NCBI RefSeq assembly: GCF_040760075.1
Contig: NZ_CP142884.1
Location: 744,001-808,000, forward strand
DNA length: 64,000 nt
Origin: Sphingobacterium sp. R2
GTDB lineage: Bacteria > Bacteroidota > Bacteroidia > Sphingobacteriales > Sphingobacteriaceae
Direction: 5' to 3'
The notes under the pieces are model-generated. The model worked only from the letters and a program-made list of their open reading frames with translations. It did not search any database and was not told where the DNA came from. Below are positions 17,428-27,426 of the stretch, piece by piece; within the stretch, counting starts at the first letter, position 1; each line of letters opens with the position of its first letter. A program made the translations under genes and the position numbers.

Positions 17428-19152
17428 ATGATAAAAAAAACGACAGCAATGCTCTCCCTGCTGGCCTGCATGACAGGTCTAAGCAAGGGACAAGATATTA
17501 TCAAAAGCCGCAATTATCCACAAAATTATTTTGTACGCCCCATGGATATTCCTCCACAGGCTTCGGGATCGTTTGGGGAATTGCGCGCGACGCATTTTCA
17601 TGGCGGAGACGATTACCGCACACAACAACGTATAAATATCCCTGTACATGCAGCAGCCGAAGGTTTTGTATCCCGTGTGCGAGTACAAATAGGTGGTGGG
17701 GGCAATTATGTTTACATTGATCATCCCAATGGTTATACCTCGGTGTACATGCACCTCGAAAGCTTTAATTCGGATCTTGCGAAAATCGTTAAAGATGAGC
17801 AGTACAAGCAAAAACGTTTTGATGTCGATATATTTCTCAAACCCAACCAAGTTCCTGTAAGAAAAGGTGAGTTTATTGCAAATTCAGGTAATACCGGTGG
17901 TTCAGCCGGCCCACATCTTCATTTCGAGATCCGGGATACAAAAGCACAATTGCCGCTCAATCCGCAATTGTTTGGCCTGTTGTTTCCAGACGGTGTAAAA
18001 CCGATTATCCGCGGTATGACGGTCTACGATTTAGGTTCCGAATTATTCGACGAAAACACACCCCGAAGACATCAGACGATCAAGTCGGCCGGCAATGGTA
18101 CCTATAGCTTAGCGAGTACCGCGCCGATACCAGTGAATGGTACCTTTGGGTTGGGAATCAACACGGTTGATAAACGGAGAGGCATCTCTTTTACATATGG
18201 TGTGTATTCGATTGAACTATTTCTGGACAATAAAAACATCAGCACGGTACTGTTCGAATCCATTCCTTTTGATCAGACCCGTGCGATACAGTCCTACGTA
18301 GACTACCCTTATTCAAAAAAGTCAGGGGTACGCGTGCAAAAGAGCTTCAAAGATCCAAACAATCCGATCAACATCTTCAAAAACTTGGATAACCTCGGTA
18401 AAATAACGTTGAAAGACAATGAGGTCCATGATGTAAAATATGTCGTTAAAGATGTCCAAGGGAATACGAGTGAATTGAATTTTAAGGTACAAAATAACCC
18501 ATCGCTGTCAATCAGCCGCCCAAATGCGAAGGGGCTTAAAATGTTTCACTATGCCGATGAAAACAAATATGAGGCGGAAAATGCGCGTATTTACATGGGT
18601 AAAAACATATTGTATGATGACCTTTATTTCAATTATTCACAGGCTGCAAAACCGGCAAGGGGTTACTCGGCAATGCATTATATCCATAACAGCTATACGC
18701 CGGTGTTCGGATATTATAAGCTCATGATCAAACCAGACTACACCCTGTCTGATAACCTGTATGACAAAGCCTTGATTGTTTCTTCTGATGGCGGAGCACA
18801 AGGTGGTCAATATGAGAACGGCTGGGTGGTAGCCAACGTACGCGAATTTGGTGGTTTTTACATCGCTGTCGATACCATTGCACCAAATATCACTGCGCGT
18901 AACCTGACCGACGGCAAGAATGTTTCCAATCAACGCTCCATCGATTTTACCATCAGTGACAATCTATCGGGTATAGCTACTTTTGACGCTTATATTGACG
19001 GGAAATGGGCTTTAATGAAATATGACCCTAAAACAAGACATATCTGGCATGACTTCGAACCGGAACTCAGCAGTGGCAGACATGAGTTTAAACTCGAAGT
19101 GAAAGACAACAAAGGGAATTTGAAGACATACGAAGCTTCGTTTATGAAATAG
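17428..19152 (+). CDS. M23 family metallopeptidase, exported
   Basis: A 574-residue exported peptidoglycan-endopeptidase-type protein. It has a signal peptide (about residues 1-21, ending LSKGQ). The LytM/M23 core is near residues 45-170: zinc ligands lie in THFHGGDDYR and GPHLHFEIRD, preceded by the conserved NSGNTGGSAG. The remaining 400 residues are beta-rich with Ig-like repeats, for example a domain with TISDNLSGIATFDAYIDGKW. This N-terminal peptidase plus long C-terminal region is common in Bacteroidota. It probably acts on cell-wall cross-links in the periplasm. It lies 12 bases after the FAH gene. Confidence 0.9.
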   Translation: MIKKTTAMLSLLACMTGLSKGQDIIKSRNYPQNYFVRPMDIPPQASGSFGELRATHFHGGDDYRTQQRINIPVHAAAEGFVSRVRVQIGGGGNYVYIDHPNGYTSVYMHLESFNSDLAKIVKDEQYKQKRFDVDIFLKPNQVPVRKGEFIANSGNTGGSAGPHLHFEIRDTKAQLPLNPQLFGLLFPDGVKPIIRGMTVYDLGSELFDENTPRRHQTIKSAGNGTYSLASTAPIPVNGTFGLGINTVDKRRGISFTYGVYSIELFLDNKNISTVLFESIPFDQTRAIQSYVDYPYSKKSGVRVQKSFKDPNNPINIFKNLDNLGKITLKDNEVHDVKYVVKDVQGNTSELNFKVQNNPSLSISRPNAKGLKMFHYADENKYEAENARIYMGKNILYDDLYFNYSQAAKPARGYSAMHYIHNSYTPVFGYYKLMIKPDYTLSDNLYDKALIVSSDGGAQGGQYENGWVVANVREFGGFYIAVDTIAPNITARNLTDGKNVSNQRSIDFTISDNLSGIATFDAYIDGKWALMKYDPKTRHIWHDFEPELSSGRHEFKLEVKDNKGNLKTYEASFMK

Positions 19153-19226
19153 CGACCTGATTTTCGGCAATAAATCTGCGGTTTTAAGAGATTAATCGTA
19201 TCTTAAATGACTAAATACAGCGTATT

Positions 19227-19688
19227 ATGGCAACACTAGAAGTAGGACAGAAAGCACCGGATTTCAGTGCAAAAAATCAACATGGCGAGACCGTCCATCT
19301 TTCCGATTTTAAAGGGAAAAAAGTTATTTTATATTTTTATCCCAAAGACAATACACCAGGCTGCACCACGGAGGCCTGCAACTTCAGAGACAACTATCAG
19401 TCTTTGCAAAAAGATGGTTTTGAAATCATAGGTGTAAGTGTGGACGATGAGGCATCACATCAAAAATTCAGCAGTAAACATGAGCTCCCTTTTCAGTTGC
19501 TTGTCGATGAAGACAAGAAACTCGTCGAGGCGTATGGTGTATGGGTCGAAAAAAATATGTATGGCAAAAAGTATATGGGCACCGCACGTACTACCTTTGT
19601 GATTGATGCAGATGGTATTATCCAACATATTATCAAAAAAGTAGATAACAAAAATGCGTCTCAGCAGATCCGCGATTTAGGCGTTTAA
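19227..19688 (+). CDS. bcp: Thioredoxin-dependent thiol peroxidase, Bcp/PrxQ type
   Basis: A 153-residue peroxiredoxin reducing peroxides and organic hydroperoxides at the expense of thioredoxin. The peroxidatic Cys46 and resolving Cys51 lie in TPGCTTEAC, the spacing of PrxQ/Bcp. The peroxiredoxin context FYPKDNTPGCT and the C-terminal ARTTFVIDADG are present. It is cytosolic, with no signal peptide. It is followed after 32 bases by glyS, which has its own promoter candidate. Confidence 0.93.
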   Translation: MATLEVGQKAPDFSAKNQHGETVHLSDFKGKKVILYFYPKDNTPGCTTEACNFRDNYQSLQKDGFEIIGVSVDDEASHQKFSSKHELPFQLLVDEDKKLVEAYGVWVEKNMYGKKYMGTARTTFVIDADGIIQHIIKKVDNKNASQQIRDLGV

Positions 19689-19706
19689 AATCTAAATACT
19701 TATATC

Positions 19707-19714
19707 TATATTTG
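19707..19714 (+). promoter_or_regulatory. -7 promoter element of glyS
   Basis: TATATTTG fits the Bacteroidota TAnnTTTG consensus. Only 6 bases separate it from the glyS ATG at 19721, so transcription would begin at or next to the start codon. A TTG start at 19712 would lie inside this element and is unlikely. Confidence 0.5.
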
Positions 19715-19720
19715 CCACTT

Positions 19721-21190
19721 ATGAGCAAACAGACAGACGACTTTTTCAAAAGTGTAGTATCACACGCGAAGGAATACGGTTTTGTATTTCAATCGAGCGA
19801 AATATATGACGGATTAAGTGCCGTCTACGATTATGGTCAATTGGGTTCGGAACTAAAAAACAACCTCAAAACTTATTGGTGGAAATCCATGGTGCAATTG
19901 AACGAGAACATTGTTGGTATCGATGCCGCAATTTTTATGCACCCCACAACATGGAAAGCCTCGGGTCACGTCGATGGTTTCAATGACCCAATGATCGACA
20001 ATAAAGATTCAAAAAAACGTTACCGTGCGGATCAATTGATCGAAGATAAAATTGCGCGTTATGAAGCGGATGGTAAAACAACTGAAGCAGCAGCATTATT
20101 AGAGTCGTTGAATACAGCATTGAATGCCGACGATTTAGCTGGACTAAAAACCATCATTGAAGAACATAACATTGTATGCCCAGTCTCAGGCACCAAAAAC
20201 TGGACTGAAGTACGTCAATTTAATTTGATGTTTGCAACCCAAATGGGTGCTATGGCTGACGGTGCAGATCAAGTGTACCTTCGTCCTGAAACTGCACAGG
20301 GTATTTTCGTCAACTTCCTGAACGTACAAAAGACAGGACGTATGAAAATTCCTTTTGGTATTGCCCAAATTGGTAAAGCTTTCCGTAATGAAGTAATCGC
20401 ACGTCAGTTTATTATGCGTATGCGCGAATTCGAGCAAATGGAAATGCAATTTTTCTGCCGTCCGGGAACCGAATTGGAATGGTATAACAAATGGAAAGAG
20501 ACACGCTTGAAATGGCATTTGGCATTGGGCTTCGATCCTTCCAACTACCGTTACCACGACCATGATAAATTAGCGCATTATGCAAATGCTGCTGTTGATA
20601 TTGAATTTAATTTCCCATTTGGGTTTAAGGAGGTTGAAGGTATCCACTCACGGACAGATTTCGATTTGAAACAACATCAGGAGTATTCTAAAAAGAAAAT
20701 GCAATATTTTGATCCGGAGATCAATCAAAACTACATTCCGTATGTGATTGAAACTTCAATCGGATTGGACCGCCTTTTCTTAACTGTACTATGTAACTCT
20801 CTGGTAACGGAAGATTTGTCTACGGAAGAAAAACAAGATTCGCGCGTTGTATTGAAATTCCCCCCAGCATTGGCTCCGGTAAAAGCTGCCATTTTACCAT
20901 TAACCAAAAAAGATGGTTTGCCAGAGAAAGCGCGAGAAATATTGAATACGCTGAAATTGGATTACAATGTTCAGTACGATGAAAAAGATGCTATCGGAAA
21001 ACGTTATCGTCGTCAGGATGCTATCGGAACGCCAATCTGTATTACAGTTGATTACGATTCTTTGCAAGATAATACTGTCACGATCCGCCACCGCGATACG
21101 ATGGCACAAGAACGTGTTGCCATTGCCGATCTTGAAAACATAATACATAACCTAGCTGGTTGGAATACCATGCTAAAGAAATTAATATAA
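19721..21190 (+). CDS. glyS: Glycine--tRNA ligase (single-chain dimeric type)
   Basis: A 489-residue class II aminoacyl-tRNA synthetase charging tRNA-Gly. It is the alpha2 form seen in Bacteroidota, archaea and eukaryotes, not the tetrameric GlyQ/GlyS form. The N-terminus has SSEIYDGLSAVYDYGQLGSELKNN. Class II motif 2 is FRNEVIARQFIMRMREFEQME, and motif 3 lies around TSIGLDRLFLTVL. The C-terminal anticodon-binding domain begins near PPALAPVKAAILPL. The ATG at 19721 matches the family start; a TTG three codons upstream does not. A strong bidirectional terminator follows. Confidence 0.96.
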   Translation: MSKQTDDFFKSVVSHAKEYGFVFQSSEIYDGLSAVYDYGQLGSELKNNLKTYWWKSMVQLNENIVGIDAAIFMHPTTWKASGHVDGFNDPMIDNKDSKKRYRADQLIEDKIARYEADGKTTEAAALLESLNTALNADDLAGLKTIIEEHNIVCPVSGTKNWTEVRQFNLMFATQMGAMADGADQVYLRPETAQGIFVNFLNVQKTGRMKIPFGIAQIGKAFRNEVIARQFIMRMREFEQMEMQFFCRPGTELEWYNKWKETRLKWHLALGFDPSNYRYHDHDKLAHYANAAVDIEFNFPFGFKEVEGIHSRTDFDLKQHQEYSKKKMQYFDPEINQNYIPYVIETSIGLDRLFLTVLCNSLVTEDLSTEEKQDSRVVLKFPPALAPVKAAILPLTKKDGLPEKAREILNTLKLDYNVQYDEKDAIGKRYRRQDAIGTPICITVDYDSLQDNTVTIRHRDTMAQERVAIADLENIIHNLAGWNTMLKKLI

Positions 21191-21198
21191 CCAAAATG

Positions 21199-21245
21199 CT
21201 ATAACAAAAAAGGTGTCCACTGTTGGACACCTTTTTGTTATAGAT
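21199..21245. terminator. Long bidirectional terminator after glyS
   Basis: CTATAAC-A6-GGTGTCCA pairs with TGGACACC-T5-GTTATAG across a 4-base loop. A and T tracts on both sides suit both glyS (+) and the convergent lipoprotein gene (-). Confidence 0.9.
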
Positions 21246-21280
21246 GTAGGGAGGCTAGATGCTCGGTGAAAATAGTTTAG

Positions 21281-22723
21281 TTAGTATTCGATCGTGATAT
21301 TGTCGTCCCAATGTTCGTTCTTCACGACCTGAAAACCCAGATTCCCATTATCAGTTTCCAACAATTTACCCTTAAATTGTATCTGAACATTGTTTCGGAT
21401 TTCGCTTCCCAGTTCAAACGTACGTAGCAGTTGGCCTTCTCTGAAAACGCGGAACTGATATTTAATAACCTTGTTTTCTAAATAATAGCCCATAAATTGA
21501 TTGAACGAAAAGCTTTTATTTTCTGCTGTAAATTGTGGCACTATCGTCAACATACTTTTATCAATCTGATCACTACTTCGCGCTATAAAGGGGTAATAAT
21601 GAAATACAGGATGAAGCTGCTGTACTTGAATACTATCAATTACACTGAGATCCTCCGTATCGGTAAATGTCAGTTTAACCTCGCTATAAATCCGGTTTAA
21701 GTTCAATACCCGCTCGGTAACACCTTTCACTTCAAAGGTATCACGACCGGCAAATAACTCTGCAGACCGTTCAGAAAAAGGGTTCGTAGCATAAAAGTGC
21801 TCAAAATCAGCGGCCTCCGACATAACGAGAGGCAATGTTGAATTTTTAGCAATCAGGCTCAGATAGTAGGTGCCATTCGGCAATTCTAAATCAAAAGCGT
21901 CCTGCGAGTTAAGCACCCCTGAGGTAACCATCGCCTTCGAATTTGCATCGAAAACATGGTAGTAGAATTTGCTGGGTAGCGCTTCCGGATTAACTTGACC
22001 ATAAATCATCAAATTATCCATCTTAAAGGTGCCTGTCGTTGAGCTGTAACCCGATCCACCATCCCTACTTCCAGCCAATAGTGAGATTTTTAACCAAAGC
22101 TCTTTACTGTAACCGAGGGGAATATCTGCCAAAGAGGTGTTCACTGCAACTTTTCCTGACAATGATAGATTTGAGGGATACTTAATGGTATCTGAGAGCA
22201 GCGAAAAACTATTTCCTTTATCCAAGGAATAACTCAGTAGGAGCGCTCTTGGCCCTGTACTTGAGCTATTTCCATCAAATGCCCAGCTGCCTATGGAACG
22301 AATACCTTGCGTTGGAATTTTAATCAAGATCTCTCTAGCACCTTTGAAGCTAATGGCTTTCCCCGTGGTGGGCCAGCCGGCCAGAAAATCATAATCTGTC
22401 TTTCCGTCGTTGTAATTGATTAAGCTACCTTCATCTAGCGCAGTCTCAGGAACGGCGTTACTGTTGTCAAAGGTCCAATGATACAGTAGCAACTCGCTTT
22501 CGGAAGCGGTTCTGTGTAAGGCAGCTCGATTTGGTCTTGCTGATTGTTTTTTTAGCGGAGTAACAATCGCTTCAAAATCCTTGATTTTGAATTTTACGGC
22601 ATGAATTGTTTCATTGTTTTCATCGGGAAGTTTTGCATGCTTTTTGCAAGAAGGCAATGCCGCTAAAACCAGGATGAATACACCCGAAAGAATTCCCCAA
22701 GTTGACTTGGATGTTCTTTTCAT
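21281..22723 (-). CDS. Uncharacterised lipoprotein, possibly fimbrillin-like
   Basis: I do not recognise this 480-residue protein securely. It begins with a lipoprotein signal ending ALPSC (Cys near residue 26). The first half (about 75-250) contains a concanavalin-like or carbohydrate-binding-like segment with LLLYHWTFDNSN and GTFKMDNLMIYG. The second half has a beta-sandwich feel, with PNGTYYLSLIAKN and ERVLNLNRIYSEVKLTFTD. The latter pattern resembles FimB/Mfa2-type pilus accessory proteins, which is only a suggestion. No pilus genes are nearby. It is probably a surface or periplasmic lipoprotein, transcribed alone. Confidence 0.6.
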   Translation of the reverse strand: MKRTSKSTWGILSGVFILVLAALPSCKKHAKLPDENNETIHAVKFKIKDFEAIVTPLKKQSARPNRAALHRTASESELLLYHWTFDNSNAVPETALDEGSLINYNDGKTDYDFLAGWPTTGKAISFKGAREILIKIPTQGIRSIGSWAFDGNSSSTGPRALLLSYSLDKGNSFSLLSDTIKYPSNLSLSGKVAVNTSLADIPLGYSKELWLKISLLAGSRDGGSGYSSTTGTFKMDNLMIYGQVNPEALPSKFYYHVFDANSKAMVTSGVLNSQDAFDLELPNGTYYLSLIAKNSTLPLVMSEAADFEHFYATNPFSERSAELFAGRDTFEVKGVTERVLNLNRIYSEVKLTFTDTEDLSVIDSIQVQQLHPVFHYYPFIARSSDQIDKSMLTIVPQFTAENKSFSFNQFMGYYLENKVIKYQFRVFREGQLLRTFELGSEIRNNVQIQFKGKLLETDNGNLGFQVVKNEHWDDNITIEY

Positions 22724-22970
22724 AAATATAAATGATTTATAAGTTAATTAACCGGCAGAATAAAACTAACGTATTAATTATTTAGATCCAAAAAAGTAAC
22801 TAAAATGTTACAAGTGATTTTGGCTTTTGAGAATATCTTGTCAATTTACAATGCATGGCTGTATTATTCTTAAGGTAGAGGGCGACCTTATCTTTTACGT
22901 TTAACGAGACTTCCAATGGGATGTGATGGGTAGCTGCCAATTGCAAACAACTCGCTGTAACATTAACACG

Positions 22971-23831
22971 TTAGTCGCGCATGCGGTGTTCCTGCAGGTA
23001 TTCGCTCGGCGAGAGTTTGGTTATTTTTTTAAATACCCGATTAAAATTCACAACATTATTGAATCCCGTCTTAAATGCGATGTTCGAAACGCTCTCCGAA
23101 GATTCATCAATCAACATTTTGCAGGCGCGTTCAATTCGGATTTCATTGAGAAAAGTAACATAGGTCTTCCGGGTATGCTTCTTAAAATACTTACAAAACG
23201 CATGTGGTGTCATGTGCGCTACCGCAGCGATATCTTCCAGGGATATCTTGTCTCCAAAGTGCTGAAAAGTATATTGGAATATTTCGTTGATCCGCAATCC
23301 TTCGGCATCTGAAAACTTCTTTTGTGGGATACCGGTATACAGCGAAGTCCATTGATCTACCTTTTTACTCAAAAAGTTAATCAGCTTCACGAGCGATAGC
23401 AAGCGATCGATACCCGCGCTGGCATTGATCTGTACAAACTTCTCTTTTAATGCCACAGCATGTTCCGCATCCAATTTTTTACTGACATTGATGTGTTCCA
23501 AAAAATACTTGACATCATCAAATTCAGGGAAGTCCAAGAATGATCTAAAATGTTCATAGTCGAAAAAAATATGGATCGCATGGATGCCATCCTTTACATC
23601 CTCTCCTGTTTTGAACATATGCGGTTCATCCGCGTCCACAATATAGATTTCATCCTGTTCGAAACTGTGCGTAAAGTTGCCGATCATAAAGGTTCCCCGG
23701 CCTTTTAAAATATAGGTCAGCTGGATTTCCTTGTGCCGGTGGTAATTGCTGTAGAACGAAGGCAGAATGTCTTCCTGCACACAAATAGATCCCTGGTAAA
23801 CTACCGGAACTGTAAATTGAACAACTTTCAT
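22971..23831 (-). CDS. AraC family transcriptional regulator
   Basis: A 286-residue regulator. The N-terminal half is a cupin-like sensor: HRHKEIQLTYILKGRGTF near residues 32-49 and DEPHMF near 68-73. The C-terminal AraC-type double helix-turn-helix covers about 185-285, including ISLEDIAAVAHMTPHAFCKYFKKHT and the signature SVSNIAFKTGFNNVVNFNRVFKKITKLSPSEY in part. The ATG at 23831 is preferred over the one at 23849. Cupin-sensor AraC proteins often respond to sugars. Its position 66 bases downstream of the fucosidase operon on the same strand makes it a likely regulator of that operon; this is inference. Confidence 0.88.
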   Translation of the reverse strand: MKVVQFTVPVVYQGSICVQEDILPSFYSNYHRHKEIQLTYILKGRGTFMIGNFTHSFEQDEIYIVDADEPHMFKTGEDVKDGIHAIHIFFDYEHFRSFLDFPEFDDVKYFLEHINVSKKLDAEHAVALKEKFVQINASAGIDRLLSLVKLINFLSKKVDQWTSLYTGIPQKKFSDAEGLRINEIFQYTFQHFGDKISLEDIAAVAHMTPHAFCKYFKKHTRKTYVTFLNEIRIERACKMLIDESSESVSNIAFKTGFNNVVNFNRVFKKITKLSPSEYLQEHRMRD

Positions 23832-23897
23832 TATATATTGAAATAACAAATATTAAACAGTTATTTCAAATATAGCACTTTTTTAAGACAATAAACG

Positions 23898-25100
23898 TTA
23901 ATTTTTGGCGATAAATTCCTTTACCTTCGTCACAAACTTCGGCATGGCAGGATCTTCACCGTTTAACGATAAGATCTCCAGTGTTTCCGGATTAATCCAA
24001 AGATAGCTTGGTGTGCGGTCTATCCCAAAATTATTTTCCATCGTAGCCTGATCGTTGTAGTTTAAAAAGTAACTCTGTTTTCCCAGGGCAAGATCTTTGC
24101 TTGCTTTCGTCCATTTGTCCAGATCCTTATCCAGCGAAAAGTAAATAACCTGTACCCCTAGGGCATTCAGTTGCGCTTCCTTTGTCCGTAGCATCTTGAT
24201 ATCAGCTTTACTATTGCTATTTGATGCCTTCCAAAAAGCGGCAATCAGCATTTTCGATTTTGACACATCGTTCAGGTTCAGCGTATCCCTTTGCACATTC
24301 ATTGGCGTTATTGATGGGAACACAGGCATATTTTCATAAAAATCTTTCACCTTATCGACCTTTTCCCTGGCAAATTTGAAATAAGGGTGTTTCTGTAGTT
24401 CAACATCAAAGCCCTGCAATGCCACATCAAATTTCTTATAATTTGTCTGGTCGAGCGATACGTACTTAAAAAAATAAGGCAATAGCAAAGAGGAACGGTG
24501 GGTACTGTCGAGAATAAAATCGGCATAAAGTGTGCGTGGGTTAAATGCTTCAGTAGTGCTCAACCGCTGTATTTCATCCACCGCTTTTTCATAAGAACCA
24601 TCGTTTTTTGCTGCCATCAAAGGCAACTGACTCTCCAGCTGCCTTACCCGCTGACTTTTATTGGTGCTTTTACTTTTTTCCTCCTGTTCACGTTGTTGAT
24701 ATTTCGCATTGAACTGCATAAAATCTTTAGCATTGGAAGAAGATGTCGTCAACGTAAATTTCCCATGCTCTTCGTTCAGATCGTAGTCGCCTCCACCTTC
24801 GAGAACTAACGTATAGGGTTTCATTCCCTTGATCTGGATATCGTAAAATCCCGCGATGGCCAATTCGCCTTCCAAAACAAATTGTCCATTTGTGACCTGC
24901 GTTTTTACAAATTGCTGCAATCTATTGTCGTGATCCACGAGGCTTACCTGCGTCCCATCCGGGGCAGTGGTTTTTCCGGTGATCGTGTAACTGAAACTCT
25001 TCGCTATTGCTGCATTCTTTTCTGATTCTGTGCGTTGTGAACAGCTTGTTGTCCCCAAGGCCAACACCGCTATCAAACACAAAAAGTTAACGCACTTCAT
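23898..25100 (-). CDS. DUF4369-type thioredoxin-fold lipoprotein lacking CxxC
   Basis: A 400-residue lipoprotein (signal [20 protein letters not shown], modified Cys20). An N-terminal DUF4369-like beta domain ([20 protein letters not shown], then [19 protein letters not shown]) precedes a helical middle. The C-terminal thioredoxin fold resembles TlpA/ResA and keeps the cis-Pro in [11 protein letters not shown], but the usual WCxxC is [13 protein letters not shown], so both redox cysteines are missing. It cannot be a thiol oxidoreductase of the usual kind. Its ATG at 25100 overlaps the end of the GH95 gene by 14 bases, so translation is probably coupled. The role in fucoside use is unknown. 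Confidence 0.82.
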   Translation of the reverse strand: MKCVNFLCLIAVLALGTTSCSQRTESEKNAAIAKSFSYTITGKTTAPDGTQVSLVDHDNRLQQFVKTQVTNGQFVLEGELAIAGFYDIQIKGMKPYTLVLEGGGDYDLNEEHGKFTLTTSSSNAKDFMQFNAKYQQREQEEKSKSTNKSQRVRQLESQLPLMAAKNDGSYEKAVDEIQRLSTTEAFNPRTLYADFILDSTHRSSLLLPYFFKYVSLDQTNYKKFDVALQGFDVELQKHPYFKFAREKVDKVKDFYENMPVFPSITPMNVQRDTLNLNDVSKSKMLIAAFWKASNSNSKADIKMLRTKEAQLNALGVQVIYFSLDKDLDKWTKASKDLALGKQSYFLNYNDQATMENNFGIDRTPSYLWINPETLEILSLNGEDPAMPKFVTKVKEFIAKN

Positions 25101-27426
25101 AATCCCTGTAATTTCCATTTTCAAATAGTCGAATCTTTCCTTTTTTTCCATTAATCTGCAAAGCGGAGACTTTCCCATTCTCCCATGCGATGTCTACTGT
25201 ATAATTTCCTCGGGCCTTGAGTCCTTTAACTTCCCCTTTTGGCCAAGCTTTGGGTAATGCAGGCAACAGATGGATATACCCATTATGGCTCTGAATGAGC
25301 ATCTCGGCAATCCCAGCTGCTCCACCAAAGTTCCCGTCGATCTGGAAAGGGGGATGTGCGCAGAACAAATTGGGGTAAGTGCCCGCTCCGACCCCTTGGT
25401 AAGTTGTTTCATTACGATATGCCGGTTTGAGTAGCTGTCTTAAAATCTCGAGCGCATGATCTCCATCCTGCAGTCTTGCCCAGAACAATATCTTCCAGGC
25501 TCTAGACCAGCCTGTTCCCTCATCCCCACGTACAGCGAGCGTCTGACGCGCCGCTTCAGCCCATTCGGGCGTTGTTTGTGGCGATATAAATGCTGCTGGA
25601 TATAGGCCATATAAATGCGATACATGCCGATGTTTAGGCTCAACTTCCTCATAGTCCTCCAGCCACTCCATCACGCGCCCAGATGCGCTAACGACCACAG
25701 GTGGTGGAATATTCGTTAGCTTCTTTTTAAGGCTATCAACAAAAGTATCTTTCTTTTTAAGAATAGCATCTGCCTGAATGAGTGCCTGATACAATTCCCG
25801 CACGATCTGGTTATCAATTGTAGGTCCCATCACCACCGCAGCGACTTTCCCATTGGGCATCCGAAAAGCATTTTCGGGCGATATGGACGGCGACGTTACC
25901 CACCAGCCTGTTTTAGGGTCTTGAACAAGTGTGTGATCGTAAAACACGGCAGCTCCTTTTAATATGGGGTAAATCTCGCTGAGGTAACTTTTATCCCCGG
26001 TAAAAAGATAATGTTCCCAAAGATGGTTACATAGCCAGCCAGAAGCCGTACTCGCTCCCCACGAAGCTTGCTCACCCGGAGCAGAATATCCCCATACATT
26101 TGTCATCATATAAACCACCCATCCTGGCGCATTATAGTAAGCCTTTGCGGTTTGTTCACCTGTCTTAGCGATACGCTTGATCATCTCGATAAAAGGCCGA
26201 TGATATTCGCTCAGGTTGTTGACCTCTACTCCCCAATGATTCATCTGTGCATTGATATTGAGATGATAGTCCCCATTCCAGGGTGTATTGATCTTATTTG
26301 CCCATAGGCCCTGCAAGTTAGGGGGAAGTGAATTTGCAATTTTCGGAGCAGCACTTGAAATATTCAAATACCTGCCAAATTGGTAATAAATTGTTGCCAG
26401 ATCTGGATCCTGTACTGGATTTTTGTAGAAATTTGCTATCCGTTCATTCGTAGGAATAGTGTCATTCGCAACATTGCCAAATAGGTTGAGTTGTACCCGA
26501 TTGAAAATCTTTTGGTACGCAGCAAGATGGTTGCGGAATATTTTTTGTTCGTCAGCGACTTTTGCCGCTGCCACATTTGCCTTGACAACAGGTAATGGAT
26601 CCTTTCCATAATAGGAAGTACTTGCGGAAAAATAGATCGTGAGGTTGCCATTTGCCGATACTTCCAAGGACTGATCCTTTTTGTTGATCTGCAGATTTTC
26701 ACCTTTTACCTGAATTAATCCAACGAACCTCAGGTTTTTACCACCTTTTCCATCTGGTAATGATCCTTCAATTAGAATTCCATCATTCAGTAGGGTATAC
26801 CGGTCGATATTCTCTTGGCGCTGGAACGATAGGTCTACCGTCTGTACTTTATTTTTCGGTTGGTTCAGTTGGATTAGTCCAACATTTTTGTCAAAGGAAG
26901 TATAATATTTTCGTTGGAACTGCTGCCCGTTGATTTTAAATGAAGTTTGCGCAGACGCTGTCGCTAAGTCCAAAGAGCGTTTGTAGTCTTGCACTGTACC
27001 GGCTGGCAATTTATAATCCAGTAACAGGTCGCCGAACAGTTGATAACAGCCATAGGGTACAGTGGCTCCGTTGCCGAATCCCGACCCCTTTCCTTTTGTA
27101 ACGAAAGTTTCGTTGACCAGCTTTTCGGCCTCATCATTTTTGCCCGCTTTAAGTAGTGCCTGAATGGCATCGACATTCTTATAGGCCGCATCCTTATTGG
27201 GATCCTCGGGACTCCCCGACCACATGCTGATCTCATTGAGTACAATTTTTTCCTGATGGGGATTGCCATCCGGCATCATGCCGATAAGTCCGTTTCCCAG
27301 TGGCAAAGTTTCTTCCCAGACTTTAGCGGGTTTATTATAGCGAAGTACGAGGGGCTTTTGCTGAGCAAAAAGCATTGTGGTATGACTTGTACATACCACA
27401 ATGAGCATTAAAATTCTATTTACCAT
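25087..27426 (-). CDS. Glycoside hydrolase family 95 alpha-L-fucosidase-like enzyme
   Basis: A 779-residue exported glycosidase with a signal peptide (about residues 1-22, ending LFAQ). The GH95 N-terminal signature [23 protein letters not shown] is at about 28-50, with [15 protein letters not shown] further on. The (alpha/alpha)6 barrel includes [26 protein letters not shown] in part, and the C-terminal half has [12 protein letters not shown] and [12 protein letters not shown]95 enzymes are mainly inverting 1,2-alpha-L-fucosidases, with some galactosidases. The ATG at 27426 overlaps the GH29 stop by 11 bases. Together with GH29 this points to fucosylated glycans as targets. Confidence 0.92.
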   Translation of the reverse strand: MVNRILMLIVVCTSHTTMLFAQQKPLVLRYNKPAKVWEETLPLGNGLIGMMPDGNPHQEKIVLNEISMWSGSPEDPNKDAAYKNVDAIQALLKAGKNDEAEKLVNETFVTKGKGSGFGNGATVPYGCYQLFGDLLLDYKLPAGTVQDYKRSLDLATASAQTSFKINGQQFQRKYYTSFDKNVGLIQLNQPKNKVQTVDLSFQRQENIDRYTLLNDGILIEGSLPDGKGGKNLRFVGLIQVKGENLQINKKDQSLEVSANGNLTIYFSASTSYYGKDPLPVVKANVAAAKVADEQKIFRNHLAAYQKIFNRVQLNLFGNVANDTIPTNERIANFYKNPVQDPDLATIYYQFGRYLNISSAAPKIANSLPPNLQGLWANKINTPWNGDYHLNINAQMNHWGVEVNNLSEYHRPFIEMIKRIAKTGEQTAKAYYNAPGWVVYMMTNVWGYSAPGEQASWGASTASGWLCNHLWEHYLFTGDKSYLSEIYPILKGAAVFYDHTLVQDPKTGWWVTSPSISPENAFRMPNGKVAAVVMGPTIDNQIVRELYQALIQADAILKKKDTFVDSLKKKLTNIPPPVVVSASGRVMEWLEDYEEVEPKHRHVSHLYGLYPAAFISPQTTPEWAEAARQTLAVRGDEGTGWSRAWKILFWARLQDGDHALEILRQLLKPAYRNETTYQGVGAGTYPNLFCAHPPFQIDGNFGGAAGIAEMLIQSHNGYIHLLPALPKAWPKGEVKGLKARGNYTVDIAWENGKVSALQINGKKGKIRLFENGNYRDYEVR

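Noticed and set aside
20186..20563. Antisense open frame within glyS
   Set aside because: It is a shadow of the conserved synthetase gene with no family features.
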